From positions 1 through 28,404 of the forward strand of contig CAKTYU010000019.1 in the NCBI GenBank assembly GCA_934633985.1: a stretch of DNA of 28,404 nucleotides, given 5' to 3'. The notes beneath the pieces were generated by a model. It was not told where the DNA came from, ran no database searches, and worked only from the letters and a program-made list of their open reading frames with translations. Both the position numbers and the translations under genes were made by a program. The stretch comes from an uncultured Clostridia bacterium. Its GTDB lineage: Bacteria > Bacillota > Clostridia > Christensenellales > CAG-138. Below are positions 6,095 to 13,548 of the stretch, in pieces; within the stretch, counting starts at the first letter, position 1, and each line of letters starts with the position of its first letter.

Positions 6095-6766
6095 TCAATC
6101 GGCTTTTTCCACCCCATCCGCGTTCTTTTCCGCGGCCTTGATGCGCCTGTACATATCCTGCATCTGCCGGTCTATCTCGGCGATCTTGCCCGAGCATTCC
6201 AGCATTTCCTCGTTTATACCCTCCGGCAGCTTTGCCTTATCCACCTTATATCTGATGTCATGCTCCAAGCTGGCCCAGAAGTCCATGGCGATGGTGCGTA
6301 TCTGTATCTCTGCTGTGACGTACTCCGTCCTGTCGGAAAGATACACCGGCATGCGTATATCCAGATGCAGCGAGCGGTAGCCGTTGTAGTTGGGCGTGCT
6401 TATGTAGTCCTGCCGCTTGACGATCTCGATATCCGTCTGGCGCTCCAGCATTTCCGCCACACGGTAAACATCGTCGATATAGCTGCATACCACCCTTACG
6501 CCGGCAATGTCGTTTATGCTCTCCCGGGCCGCCTCGACGGTGAGCGGGAGACCCTTCCTGCGGAGCTTTGCCACAATGCTTTCAGTGGTCTTTACGCGCC
6601 CCTCTATATGGTGTATGGGGTTTCTGGCATACAGCACCTTGAACTCGTTGTTCAGTATTTCAAATTTCAGCGACAACTGCTTTACAGCCGAATCGTAAAG
6701 GTTTTTCATCAACTGTATCTCATAGCTATCGTTTTGCAGCGTCATGCCGTTCTCTGCTTTTATCAT
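6095..6766 (-). CDS. Small alarmone synthetase (RelQ/YjbM type GTP pyrophosphokinase)
   Basis: It makes (p)ppGpp from ATP and GDP/GTP. The product has a single RelA/SpoT synthetase domain with no HD hydrolase, TGS or ACT domain, as in SAS proteins. Seen motifs are HHIEGRVKTTESIVAKLRRK (ATP-binding basic stretch), INDIAGVRVVCSYIDDVY (with the catalytic Asp), NYNGYRSLHLDI, and EIQIRTIAMDFWASLEHDIRYK (with the essential Glu). The C-terminal helices and acidic/basic tail fit RelQ. I place the start at ATG 6766 (223 aa), because earlier codons overlap the rubrerythrin fragment; ATG 6745 is an alternative. Ribosome sites are weak for all. It follows the aminotransferase and rubrerythrin fragment on the same strand. 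Confidence 0.88.
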   Translation of the reverse strand: MIKAENGMTLQNDSYEIQLMKNLYDSAVKQLSLKFEILNNEFKVLYARNPIHHIEGRVKTTESIVAKLRRKGLPLTVEAARESINDIAGVRVVCSYIDDVYRVAEMLERQTDIEIVKRQDYISTPNYNGYRSLHLDIRMPVYLSDRTEYVTAEIQIRTIAMDFWASLEHDIRYKVDKAKLPEGINEEMLECSGKIAEIDRQMQDMYRRIKAAEKNADGVEKAD

Positions 6767-6785
6767 CGGCCTGCCATGGTTTTGA

Positions 6786-7052
6786 TCAGTAATTCTCCGC
6801 GTGGAGCTCAAAATAGCTCTGGGGGTGGTTGCAGGTGGGGCATACCTCGGGCGCCTTCTCGCCTATGACTATGTGGCCGCAGTTGCGGCACTCCCATACC
6901 TTTACCTCGCTCTTGGCGAATACCTCAGCCGCCTCTACGTTGTGCAGCAGGGCGCGGTAACGCTCCTCATGGTGCTTTTCCACCGCGGCCACAAGGCGGA
7001 AGCGCTGCGCTAACTCATGGAAGCCCTCCTCCTCCGCGGTCTTTGCGAAGCC
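6786..7052 (-). pseudogene. Rubrerythrin C-terminal fragment
   Basis: In the minus-strand frame, 88 codons read GFAKTAEEEGF, then AAVEKHHEERYRALL (the end of the ferritin-like di-iron domain), then a complete rubredoxin-like domain with CRNCGH and CPTCNHP, ending in the family-typical SYFELHAENY. Rubrerythrin is normally about 180-195 aa and reduces hydrogen peroxide using the di-iron site. The first half, with most iron ligands, is missing. The fragment begins immediately after the TAG stop of the aminotransferase, in the same frame, with no start codon or ribosome site. It is most likely the scar of a deletion that joined two genes. The nearest start-like codon (GTG 6992) would give only a rubredoxin-like domain. 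Confidence 0.85.
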
Positions 7053-8249
7053 CTACGCCTCGCCTTGGGCGTCCTTCATGAGCCTTTCAAACAGGGGCAG
7101 CGACCGCCTTATCATGTCCTCGTCCACGCAGTAGGAAAGGCGGAAGTACTCAGGACAGCCGAAATCATCTCCCGGGACTATGAGCAAATTGTATGTCTTG
7201 GCAAGATCAGAGAAGAGCTTTGACGAGCCTATGGGGGACTTTACAAAGAGATAGAACGCCCCGTCCGGCTCCACGCACTCATAGCCCATGCCGGCGAGCC
7301 CCTCGTACAGCAGCCTTCTGTTGCGCTTATACGGCTCAAGATCCGGCATAATGTGGGCGCATTTCGCTATCACGCGCTGTATCATCGCCGGTGCGCACAC
7401 ATAGCCGCAGGCGCGGGCGGCGCCCGCCGTGGCGTCGCATACGTCGTCAAAGTTTTCCATGCAGTCCGGCACGCACATATAGCCTATGCGGTCTCCGGGC
7501 AGCGATAGGCTCTTGCTGTATGAATAGCATATTATGGTGTTGGGGTAAAACTCCGGAACGTATGGCACCTCCGCGCCGTCGTAGACGAGCTCCCTGTACG
7601 GCTCGTCGGATATAAGATATATGGTATGGCCCGTTTCCTCGCTCTTCTTTGCCAGCAGGCCGCCCAGCGCCTTAAGCGTTTCCTTTGTATATATGGCGCC
7701 GGTGGGGTTGTTGGGGCTGTTTATTATCACGCAGCATGTGTTTTCGTTGATGGCTCTCTCAAGCGCCTCAAGGTCTATCTGGAAATTCTGCATATCCGGC
7801 GGCACTATGACCTGCTTTATCCCCGCCGCCTCTATGAAGCAGGTATACTCCGGGAAGAAAGGCGCTATGCACACTGCCTCGCTGTCCCTGCCCCTGTAAA
7901 AGGCATGGAGCGAGGACACGAGCGCCGCCGCCGCGCCGCAGGTGACGCATATATTGCGCTTGGTGAACGGCCTGCCGAGGCGCTCTGTAAGCGCGGCGGC
8001 TATGGCGTCCCGGGTATCGTCCGCGCCCACAGCGCTGGTATAGCCGTGCGCCTTGAGCGGCGGGTCGTTTTCCAGTATCTCCCTTATGGCGTCGTTTACT
8101 TCACTTGGCGGCGGTACGCTGGGATTGCCGAGGCTGAAATCGAATACGTTTTCGCTCCCGACTATCGCCGCCTGTCTCCGCCCGTACTCAAAGAGCTCGC
8201 GTATGCAGCTCCTTTCCCTGCCGTATCGCAGTACCTTCTGGTTTACCAT
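7053..8249 (-). CDS. PLP-dependent aminotransferase, class I/II
   Basis: The enzyme transfers amino groups with pyridoxal phosphate in the cytoplasm; its substrate cannot be told from sequence, though aspartate/aromatic-type is plausible. The start is ATG 8249 (398 aa), 7 bp after AAAGGAGA. Fold-type I marks are FDFSLGNPSVPPP near the N-terminus, TCGAAAALVSSLHAF (phosphate loop), NSPNNPTGAIY, SDEPYRELVYDG (Asp that contacts the pyridine N) and SYSKSLSLPGDRIGY with the Schiff-base Lys, plus a C-terminal FRLSYC with the substrate-carboxylate Arg. The protein is full length, but its last residues (KDAQGEA) abut the in-frame rubrerythrin fragment, so the extreme C-terminus may have been altered by that junction. 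Confidence 0.9.
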   Translation of the reverse strand: MVNQKVLRYGRERSCIRELFEYGRRQAAIVGSENVFDFSLGNPSVPPPSEVNDAIREILENDPPLKAHGYTSAVGADDTRDAIAAALTERLGRPFTKRNICVTCGAAAALVSSLHAFYRGRDSEAVCIAPFFPEYTCFIEAAGIKQVIVPPDMQNFQIDLEALERAINENTCCVIINSPNNPTGAIYTKETLKALGGLLAKKSEETGHTIYLISDEPYRELVYDGAEVPYVPEFYPNTIICYSYSKSLSLPGDRIGYMCVPDCMENFDDVCDATAGAARACGYVCAPAMIQRVIAKCAHIMPDLEPYKRNRRLLYEGLAGMGYECVEPDGAFYLFVKSPIGSSKLFSDLAKTYNLLIVPGDDFGCPEYFRLSYCVDEDMIRRSLPLFERLMKDAQGEA

Positions 8250-8679
8250 ATACATTCTCCTTTCTCTGCTCCGGGCCAAGCCCGGTCAAATATGGATATT
8301 TTATTAAATACAGCTTTTGGGTCTATAACGGATATTGTCGCAGCGCGTTTACTTAAGGTGACGGTCATGTGTAAGGATCGGCATCTATTTGCAAGTCCAT
8401 TATTATGTTAATTCATTTTGGCATATTTAACAAGTGGCTTTTCGGCCTTGTGTAACGTATATATTATATATGTTATATGCCGCGGTGCGCTTTCCACCAT
8501 AGCTGTTTTGGCAGCTTAGCGCCAATAAAATTCAGGTTAAATGACACATTTGCGCCGCATTCCGATTGACACCCGCATGATACGAGGGTACAATTATCGT
8601 AACGATTGTTGGGATATCGTTATTTTTTGCAAGTGTACACAGGCAATTATTCACAATCGTCAAAAAGGAGGATATTTTT
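8250..8679. other. 430-bp divergent intergenic region
   Basis: This A/T-rich region separates the aminotransferase from the NSS transporter. It holds a GC hairpin in the aminotransferase leader (CCGGGCCAAGCCCGG, 8271-8285), a near-perfect inverted repeat around 8454-8474 (AACGTATATA with TATATATGTT), and the transporter promoter with a small palindrome. A possible minus-strand promoter (TTAAAT-17-CATAAT, near 8400-8430) could serve the aminotransferase. I see no ORF with a ribosome site and no riboswitch I can name. Confidence 0.5.
8566..8606 (+). promoter_or_regulatory. Promoter and small palindrome upstream of the NSS transporter
   Basis: TTGACA (8566-8571) and TACAAT (8589-8594) are 17 bp apart. 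ATCGT-A-ACGAT (8596-8606) forms a perfect 11-bp palindrome directly after the minus-10 box, and ATCGTTAT recurs 10 bp on. This placement suits a repressor site; the regulator is unknown. Confidence 0.75.
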
Positions 8680-10023
8680 ATGGAACAAAGAGAACGTTTG
8701 GGCTCCCGTCTGGGCTTTATCCTGCTCTCCGCCGGCTGCGCCATAGGCTGCGGCAACGTATGGAAGTTCCCGTGGATGTGCGGCAAGTTCGGCGGCGGCG
8801 GCTTCCTGCTCATCTACCTTATCTGCCTCGTGATACTCGGACTGCCAGTAATGACAATGGAATTCGCGCTGGGCCGCGCCGCTCAGGCGAGCCCCGTAAA
8901 AATGTACCAAAAGCTCGAAAAGCCGGGACAGAAGTGGCACATACACGGCTATGCCGCCCTCATAGGCAACATATCGCTGATGGCCTTCTATACCGTAGTT
9001 ACCGGCTGGATGATCTACTACTTCGTGATGTTCCTCAGCGGCAACAGCGCAAGCTTGGGCTTCGTATCCATGATAACCAACCCCGGCGTAAACGTCCTGT
9101 ACATGGGCATCGCCGTGGTGTTAGGCTTCGGCATACTCTGCTTTAACCTTCAGGGCGGCCTCGAGCGGGTGACAAAACACCTGATGATGCTGCTGTTCCT
9201 GCTCATGGTGGTTTTAGCGATACACAGCTTCACGCTGTCCGGCGCATCTGAGGGCCTCGCCTTCTACCTTGTGCCCGACTTTTCAAAGATAACCGGCGAC
9301 GTCATAGTGGGCGCAATGAACCAGGCCTTCTTCACCCTTAGCCTCGGCATAGGCTCCATGGCCATATTCGGCAGCTATCTCGACAAAAACCATACGCTGC
9401 TGGGCGAATCCGTCAATGTCATCATATTGGATACCTTTGTGGCGGTCACGGCGGGCCTCATAATCTTCCCCGCCTGCTTTACCTTCGGCGTAGAGGTAAA
9501 CGCGGGCCCCAGCCTGCTCTTTGACACCATGGCTACCGTGTTCAACCACATGGCCGGCGGCCGCCTTTGGGGCACGCTGTTCTTCCTGTTTATGATATTC
9601 GCAGCGCTCTCCACGGAGCTGGCGGTATTCGAGAACATATTGGCCTGCGTGCGCGAGATCACGGGCTGGAACCGCGTAAAGGGCTCCGTCATCTGCGGCA
9701 TAGGCATGTTCCTGCTCTCACTTACGACCGCGCTGGGCTTTACGGCGCTTTCCGGCTTCCAGCCCTTTGCGGAGGGAAGCTCCTTCCTCGATTTCTGGGA
9801 TTTCATCGTAAGCACCAACCTGCTGCCCCTGGGCTCCATCACCTTCGCTATATTCTGCTGCAGCAAGCGGTACGGCTGGGGCTGGGACAACTTCGTTCAG
9901 GAGGCCAACTCCGGCAGCGGCTTGAAGGTAAAGGGCTGGATGAGGCCAATATGCCAGTATGTAGTGCCCATCGCCGTGGCGGTGATATACATCTACGGCC
10001 TCGCAACCTTTGCCTGGAAGTAA
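8680..10023 (+). CDS. Sodium-dependent transporter, NSS/SNF family
   Basis: Neurotransmitter:sodium symporters take up amino acids or related amines with Na+. The 447-aa product has about 11-12 membrane segments, the size of bacterial LeuT-like proteins. The signature in TM1 is AGCAIGCGNVWKFPWMCGK (LeuT-type unwound helix with GNVW.FP), followed by GGGGFLLIYL. TM6 to TM8 regions include FFTLSLGIGSMAIFGSYL and FAALSTELAVFENI. A strong ribosome site (AAAAAGGAGG) and a consensus promoter precede it. There is no accessory lipoprotein, and the substrate is not inferable from what I can see; amino acids are the default. Confidence 0.9.
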   Translation: MEQRERLGSRLGFILLSAGCAIGCGNVWKFPWMCGKFGGGGFLLIYLICLVILGLPVMTMEFALGRAAQASPVKMYQKLEKPGQKWHIHGYAALIGNISLMAFYTVVTGWMIYYFVMFLSGNSASLGFVSMITNPGVNVLYMGIAVVLGFGILCFNLQGGLERVTKHLMMLLFLLMVVLAIHSFTLSGASEGLAFYLVPDFSKITGDVIVGAMNQAFFTLSLGIGSMAIFGSYLDKNHTLLGESVNVIILDTFVAVTAGLIIFPACFTFGVEVNAGPSLLFDTMATVFNHMAGGRLWGTLFFLFMIFAALSTELAVFENILACVREITGWNRVKGSVICGIGMFLLSLTTALGFTALSGFQPFAEGSSFLDFWDFIVSTNLLPLGSITFAIFCCSKRYGWGWDNFVQEANSGSGLKVKGWMRPICQYVVPIAVAVIYIYGLATFAWK

Positions 10024-10040
10024 AAAATATGTCCGCGCTG

Positions 10041-10068
10041 TTAACTTTTCCTTTCGCTGTGGTATAAT
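10041..10068 (+). promoter_or_regulatory. Promoter of the thioredoxin-fold lipoprotein gene
   Basis: TTAACT (10041-10046) and TATAAT (10063-10068) have a 16-bp spacer. The roughly 90-nt leader contains an inverted repeat, TATATCGC (10102-10109) with GCGATATA (10128-10135), enclosing a second small stem. No T-tract follows, so it may stabilise the mRNA or act as a binding site. Confidence 0.65.
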
Positions 10069-10160
10069 ATGCGGGTAAGTTTTGTTTCTTAACAGAGGCT
10101 TTATATCGCAGGGTGTATCCTGTTCTGGCGATATAGACAAAACTCAAGGAGGAAATAGAA

Positions 10161-11036
10161 GTGAAACTCAAAAAGGCAGTTTATATCATGGCGGCGCTGG
10201 TTCTGGCGCTTGTGCTTGCCGCATGCGGCGCAGACGGCGAGGAAAAGGCGGTAAACGAATTCCGCGAGCTCATGAAGCAGGAGCAGGATATACTCTCCCA
10301 AAACAGCGCGCTCTGGGAAAAGGTATTCATGGCGGCGGATAAGGGCATGACCCTGCAGGAGGACGGCAAAAACTACGGCGACTTTCTCCTGAAGACCATA
10401 GATTCCGCCAAGGACCAGTTTACGGCTGACGAGCTTAGCCTGCTTCAGAAGGAAGCGGAAAAGGTACGCGATATCGAGAACAAGCTGATCGCGCTGGAGG
10501 AAAAATATCCCGCAGCGGCTCAAAAAGCTCTGGACAGCGCAATGGGCATGCCCGCAGACGGCAGCATGCAGACCTTCCCCGCCTTTGAAGGCAAGGATCT
10601 GGACGGCAATGACGTAAAGAGCAGCGAGCTTTTCTCCGGCAACGCCGTAACCGTCGTCAACTTCTGGTTCACGACCTGCAGCCCCTGCGTATCCGAGCTT
10701 GACGAGCTGGAGGCTCTGAACGGCGAGCTCGCTGAAAAGGGCGGCGAGCTCATCGGCATAAATTCCTTTACGCTGGATGGCGGCGAAAAGGAGATAGCCG
10801 AGGCAAAGGACGTGCTGTCCAAGGCGGGCGCAACGTACCGCAACGTGTATTTTGCCTCCGATGGCGAGGCGGGCCGGCTCACCACCAGCGTATACGCCTA
10901 CCCGACGACCTATGTGGTGGACAGGAACGGCAACATAGTCGGTCAGCCCATAGTCGGCGCGATCACGAGCAAAAAGCAGCTTGCTTCCCTGTGGGAGCTG
11001 ATAAATGAGGTCATAGAAAAGGACGCAGGAATGTAA
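10161..11036 (+). CDS. Thioredoxin-fold (TlpA/ResA-like) lipoprotein
   Basis: The start is GTG 10161, with AAGGAGG 8 bp upstream. Residues 1-22 are a lipoprotein signal (KLKK, hydrophobic core, VLAAC with Cys22 lipidated), so the protein sits on the outer face of the membrane. Residues about 25-125 form a Lys/Glu-rich helical region of unknown role. Residues about 137-288 form a redoxin domain: VVNFWFTTCSPCVSELDELE with the CSPC active site at 173-176 and AYPTTYVVDRNGNIVG with the cis-Pro loop. Such proteins reduce disulfides in exported proteins using electrons from a membrane donor such as CcdA or an Fe-S polyferredoxin. No donor is adjacent; the Fe-S membrane protein at 22922 is a candidate. 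The gene is convergent with the trsS-like gene, with only 9 bp between. Confidence 0.85.
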   Translation: MKLKKAVYIMAALVLALVLAACGADGEEKAVNEFRELMKQEQDILSQNSALWEKVFMAADKGMTLQEDGKNYGDFLLKTIDSAKDQFTADELSLLQKEAEKVRDIENKLIALEEKYPAAAQKALDSAMGMPADGSMQTFPAFEGKDLDGNDVKSSELFSGNAVTVVNFWFTTCSPCVSELDELEALNGELAEKGGELIGINSFTLDGGEKEIAEAKDVLSKAGATYRNVYFASDGEAGRLTTSVYAYPTTYVVDRNGNIVGQPIVGAITSKKQLASLWELINEVIEKDAGM

Positions 11037-11045
11037 GCATACCGG

Positions 11046-12371
11046 CTACGGCTCCCTGTACAGCGCCAAGCCCTCCGGATCGGTGAGGTTATAGGCGCAG
11101 AAGGGAACCATGCCGTGCCTGGGATCCACCTCGCAGATATGGCATCGCATGAGCCTTTCAAGGTCGAGGTCATAAGCGTCCTGAAACACCATTCCTGAAA
11201 CGGCGAAGGTATTTCGCCGGGCATATTCTAAAAATTCATCAAGCGAGGCGGTCTCCGCCCCGCTTTTTTTCTGTGCGGCTTCTGTATCCCACTCCGCCCA
11301 GCTCCACTGTCCGGCGACAGAGCCTCTGGAATCATCCGAGGTGGTGCAGCAGGAGCCGCCGCGCCTGCCCAGCAGCCGCAGCGAGCCGTCCCCGCGGCGC
11401 ATATAGCTTGCGTGGAAGGAGCAGTATGAGCTTTCCGCGCCCCCGCCGCAAAAATCGGCGTACTTCATCATTCCCTCCGTCTGTTCCTCTATGAGCCGCA
11501 GCATCCGGGGTATGGTGACAGGCCTTTCCGCCCTTTTCAGGGCGCAGCGGCCGAAATAGCTCAACGGCTGAAAATGCACCCCCCGCACATACGGCATGCG
11601 GGTCATGGCGAAGCGCAGTATGCCGCCTGCTTCCTCCTCGTTCACCCCGGGGGCTATCACCGGCACCAGCACTATGCCCAAGCCCGCCGCGGCGCAGCTT
11701 TCTATTGCGGCGAGCTTTTCCCTTAGGAGCGGCCTGCCCCGCAGAGCTTCATATACGGCGTCGCTCATGCCGTCGAACTGTAAAAACACCGTATTTAGCC
11801 CCGCGGCCTTAAGGCTTTTTGCGTAGTCCGGCTCCGCCGCGAGGCGTATGCCGTTGGTGTTTAGCTGGAAGAAGGTAAAGCCCTTTTGCCTGCCCAGCCA
11901 TATTATCTCCGGCAGGTCCTCCCGCAGGGTCGGCTCCCCGCCGGATAGCTGTATGTTGAAGGGCCCGCCGTGCGCCATGAGAAAGTCGTACTGCCGCTCT
12001 ATCTCCTCGATGCTTGGGTCATCGCCGCACTTCCCCGCCGACGCATAGCAGACGGGACATTCCAGATTGCAGCGCCTGGTGAGCTCCAGCAGCATACAGC
12101 AGCCCTTTCTAAGGTGCGCGGAGCACAGCCCGCAGTCGTTTGGGCAGCCCCTTTGCGGCTCTTTGCCGTTCACCGGCGGGTCGATGGCGGAGCTTTCGCC
12201 GTTCCACATGAAATACTCCTTTATGCTCCCCTCCCATATAAGCGCGGAAAAAGCCCCGTGCTCGGGGCAGGTCTTGTTGAGATATATACCGTGCTCGCCC
12301 ACCGTTTTTTGGGCCTCCAGCACCCTTAAGCACACCGGACATACGCTTTTCGTCCTTCCAAAGCCCATCAT
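11046..12371 (-). CDS. Radical SAM protein, TrsS-like
   Basis: The start is ATG 12371, overlapping the previous stop as ATGA and preceded by GGGGGAGGGG; the product is 441 aa. An N-terminal zinc-finger-like module has CPVC (11-14) and CPEHG (35-39). A second Cys cluster follows (C76, C80, C83, C91, C92). Then the radical SAM motif TRRCNLECPVC carries the 4Fe-4S ligands C101, C105 and C108, with GGEPTLREDLPEI as the SAM-binding GGE motif. The C-terminal part has FCGGGAESSYCSFH and a conserved-looking RCHICEVDPRHGMVPFCAYN. This layout fits the radical SAM (seleno)protein family I remember as TrsS; here the candidate positions are Cys. It is the last gene of the aldehyde oxidoreductase cluster. 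The reaction is unknown; a maturation role is inferred from context. Confidence 0.8.
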   Translation of the reverse strand: MMGFGRTKSVCPVCLRVLEAQKTVGEHGIYLNKTCPEHGAFSALIWEGSIKEYFMWNGESSAIDPPVNGKEPQRGCPNDCGLCSAHLRKGCCMLLELTRRCNLECPVCYASAGKCGDDPSIEEIERQYDFLMAHGGPFNIQLSGGEPTLREDLPEIIWLGRQKGFTFFQLNTNGIRLAAEPDYAKSLKAAGLNTVFLQFDGMSDAVYEALRGRPLLREKLAAIESCAAAGLGIVLVPVIAPGVNEEEAGGILRFAMTRMPYVRGVHFQPLSYFGRCALKRAERPVTIPRMLRLIEEQTEGMMKYADFCGGGAESSYCSFHASYMRRGDGSLRLLGRRGGSCCTTSDDSRGSVAGQWSWAEWDTEAAQKKSGAETASLDEFLEYARRNTFAVSGMVFQDAYDLDLERLMRCHICEVDPRHGMVPFCAYNLTDPEGLALYREP

Positions 12372-12793
12372 ATAAGCCCCTCCCCCGACAGTATCTCTAT
12401 GCATTTCTCAAAGGACAGCGCCATTATCTCCGGGCAGCGCTCCATCTTGCGGCGCGGGTCGCCGCCGAGTATTTCCCCGCAGTCCGTGCCGCCGTACCGC
12501 TCCTTCATTTCCTCTGCGAACCAGTGCGTAAAATGGCACAGCGCGGAAACGTGCCCGGGAAGATCGGCGTCGTTTTCCCCGCCCCTGCCCGTTATATAGG
12601 ATATAAGGCAGGCGCCGCCGCTCATGCAGCCGCAGTCCCCGCCGGAGTAGCCGCCGCCGTTTATAAGCCCGCCCATCGCCCGAACGAAGCCGTCGTCCTC
12701 CTCGCCCAGCAGCTCCAGCAGCAGCAGCGCCATCACCTGTGAGCAGCAGTAGCCCTCAAGGCTAAGCTCCACCACCCTTTCCAGCAATTCCAT
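12368..12793 (-). CDS. C-GCAxxG-C-C family redox protein (DVU_1555-like)
   Basis: The start is ATG 12793 behind AAAGGAG, giving 141 aa; the longer frame would overlap the methyltransferase gene. The family (C_GCAxxG_C_C) is named for spaced Cys residues; here they are GYCCSQ (16-17), the GGDCGCMSGGACL core, SALCHF, TDCGEILGG, ERCPEI and EKC. These residues suggest a redox or metal-binding function, but no reaction is established for the family. The gene starts 2 nt after the methyltransferase stop and ends inside the trsS-like start, so the three are translationally coupled. Confidence 0.85.
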   Translation of the reverse strand: MELLERVVELSLEGYCCSQVMALLLLELLGEEDDGFVRAMGGLINGGGYSGGDCGCMSGGACLISYITGRGGENDADLPGHVSALCHFTHWFAEEMKERYGGTDCGEILGGDPRRKMERCPEIMALSFEKCIEILSGEGLI

Positions 12794-12795
12794 AC

Positions 12796-13305
12796 CTACT
12801 CCTTTCCGCATATAAGCATACGGTATTCGCACTTGCCCCTTTGCTCATGGCGGCATTCCTCGCCGCGCCATACCGCGTCTATATAGTACTCCTGCCACCT
12901 TGCGGTCATATCCTCGCTGTGCATTACCGCAAAGCCCGTTTTGCCCGCTATGCCTTCCACGTCCTCAAAGCACACGTCGGTAAGCATGAGCACGCCGCCG
13001 CCCTTGAGCAGGCGGTATGCCTCCGAAAACGCCCCGCTCACGTCGCCGCCCACAAAAAAAGCGCATTGGCTTATTATGCCGTCAAAGGCCGCGTCGGGAT
13101 AAGGGCAGCGGAGGAAATCCCCCTTCTCGACCATATCGCTGCCCGGCCTTATATCTATGCCCCGGGCATCGTAGCCCATATCCCGCAGCAGCCCCACGGT
13201 TTCTCCCGCCCCTGCACCCATGTCGAGTATCTTAGCGGGCGGGGCGAGCCTTGACAGCGCTATCATGTGCAGCGTGTTTTGTGTGCCTCCGAGATGTCCG
13301 TTCAT
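12796..13305 (-). CDS. Class I SAM-dependent methyltransferase (DVU_1556-like)
   Basis: This 169-aa protein is a short Rossmann-fold methyltransferase. Motif I is AKILDMGAGAGETVGLL (residues about 24-40), the acidic SAM ribose contact is in RGIDIRPG, motif post-I to II covers FDGIISQCAFFVGG and motif III is LLKGGGVLMLTDV. The ribosome site is AGGGAG. The neighbourhood (small CxxC protein before, C-GCAxxG-C-C and radical SAM after) matches the methyltransferase named for DVU_1556. The substrate is unknown; because its partner genes cluster with a molybdenum hydroxylase, a part in cofactor or enzyme maturation is an inference. Confidence 0.82.
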   Translation of the reverse strand: MNGHLGGTQNTLHMIALSRLAPPAKILDMGAGAGETVGLLRDMGYDARGIDIRPGSDMVEKGDFLRCPYPDAAFDGIISQCAFFVGGDVSGAFSEAYRLLKGGGVLMLTDVCFEDVEGIAGKTGFAVMHSEDMTARWQEYYIDAVWRGEECRHEQRGKCEYRMLICGKE

Positions 13306-13319
13306 GGGTTATCTCCCTT

Positions 13320-13538
13320 CTATTTGTCCTCTAACGCCTTTTCCACCGCCAGCACCTTGCCGACGGCAAGCTCCTCCGGAACGTATACGAAGCCGCACAC
13401 GGGGCAGAGCGGCAGCTCCACGGGAAAGCCGTTGTCCAGATACATGAACCTCGCCCGGCCCTTTTCCAGCGGGACGTTGCACTTTCTGCATTTGAGCTTT
13501 CCTCCGGGGTCTATGCTGTAATAGGCTTTCTTCTCCAT
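13320..13538 (-). CDS. Small two-CxxC redox/zinc-ribbon protein (DVU_1557-like)
   Basis: The 72-aa product carries KCRKC (C17, C20) and LCPVCGFVYV (C45, C48), a rubredoxin or zinc-ribbon arrangement. The C-terminus is a charged helix (GKVLAVEKALEDK). The knuckle CPVCGFVYVPEE resembles rubredoxin loops, so iron and electron transfer are plausible; zinc is equally possible. It lies 10 nt after the stop of the large oxidoreductase gene and 14 nt before the methyltransferase. AAGGGGGG precedes the ATG. Confidence 0.78.
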   Translation of the reverse strand: MEKKAYYSIDPGGKLKCRKCNVPLEKGRARFMYLDNGFPVELPLCPVCGFVYVPEELAVGKVLAVEKALEDK

Positions 13539-13548
13539 GCCGCCCCCC

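Noticed and set aside
6801..7223. Short plus-strand frames over the rubrerythrin fragment and aminotransferase end
   Set aside because: The minus strand shows the rubredoxin Cys pairs and aminotransferase motifs; the plus frames are shadows.
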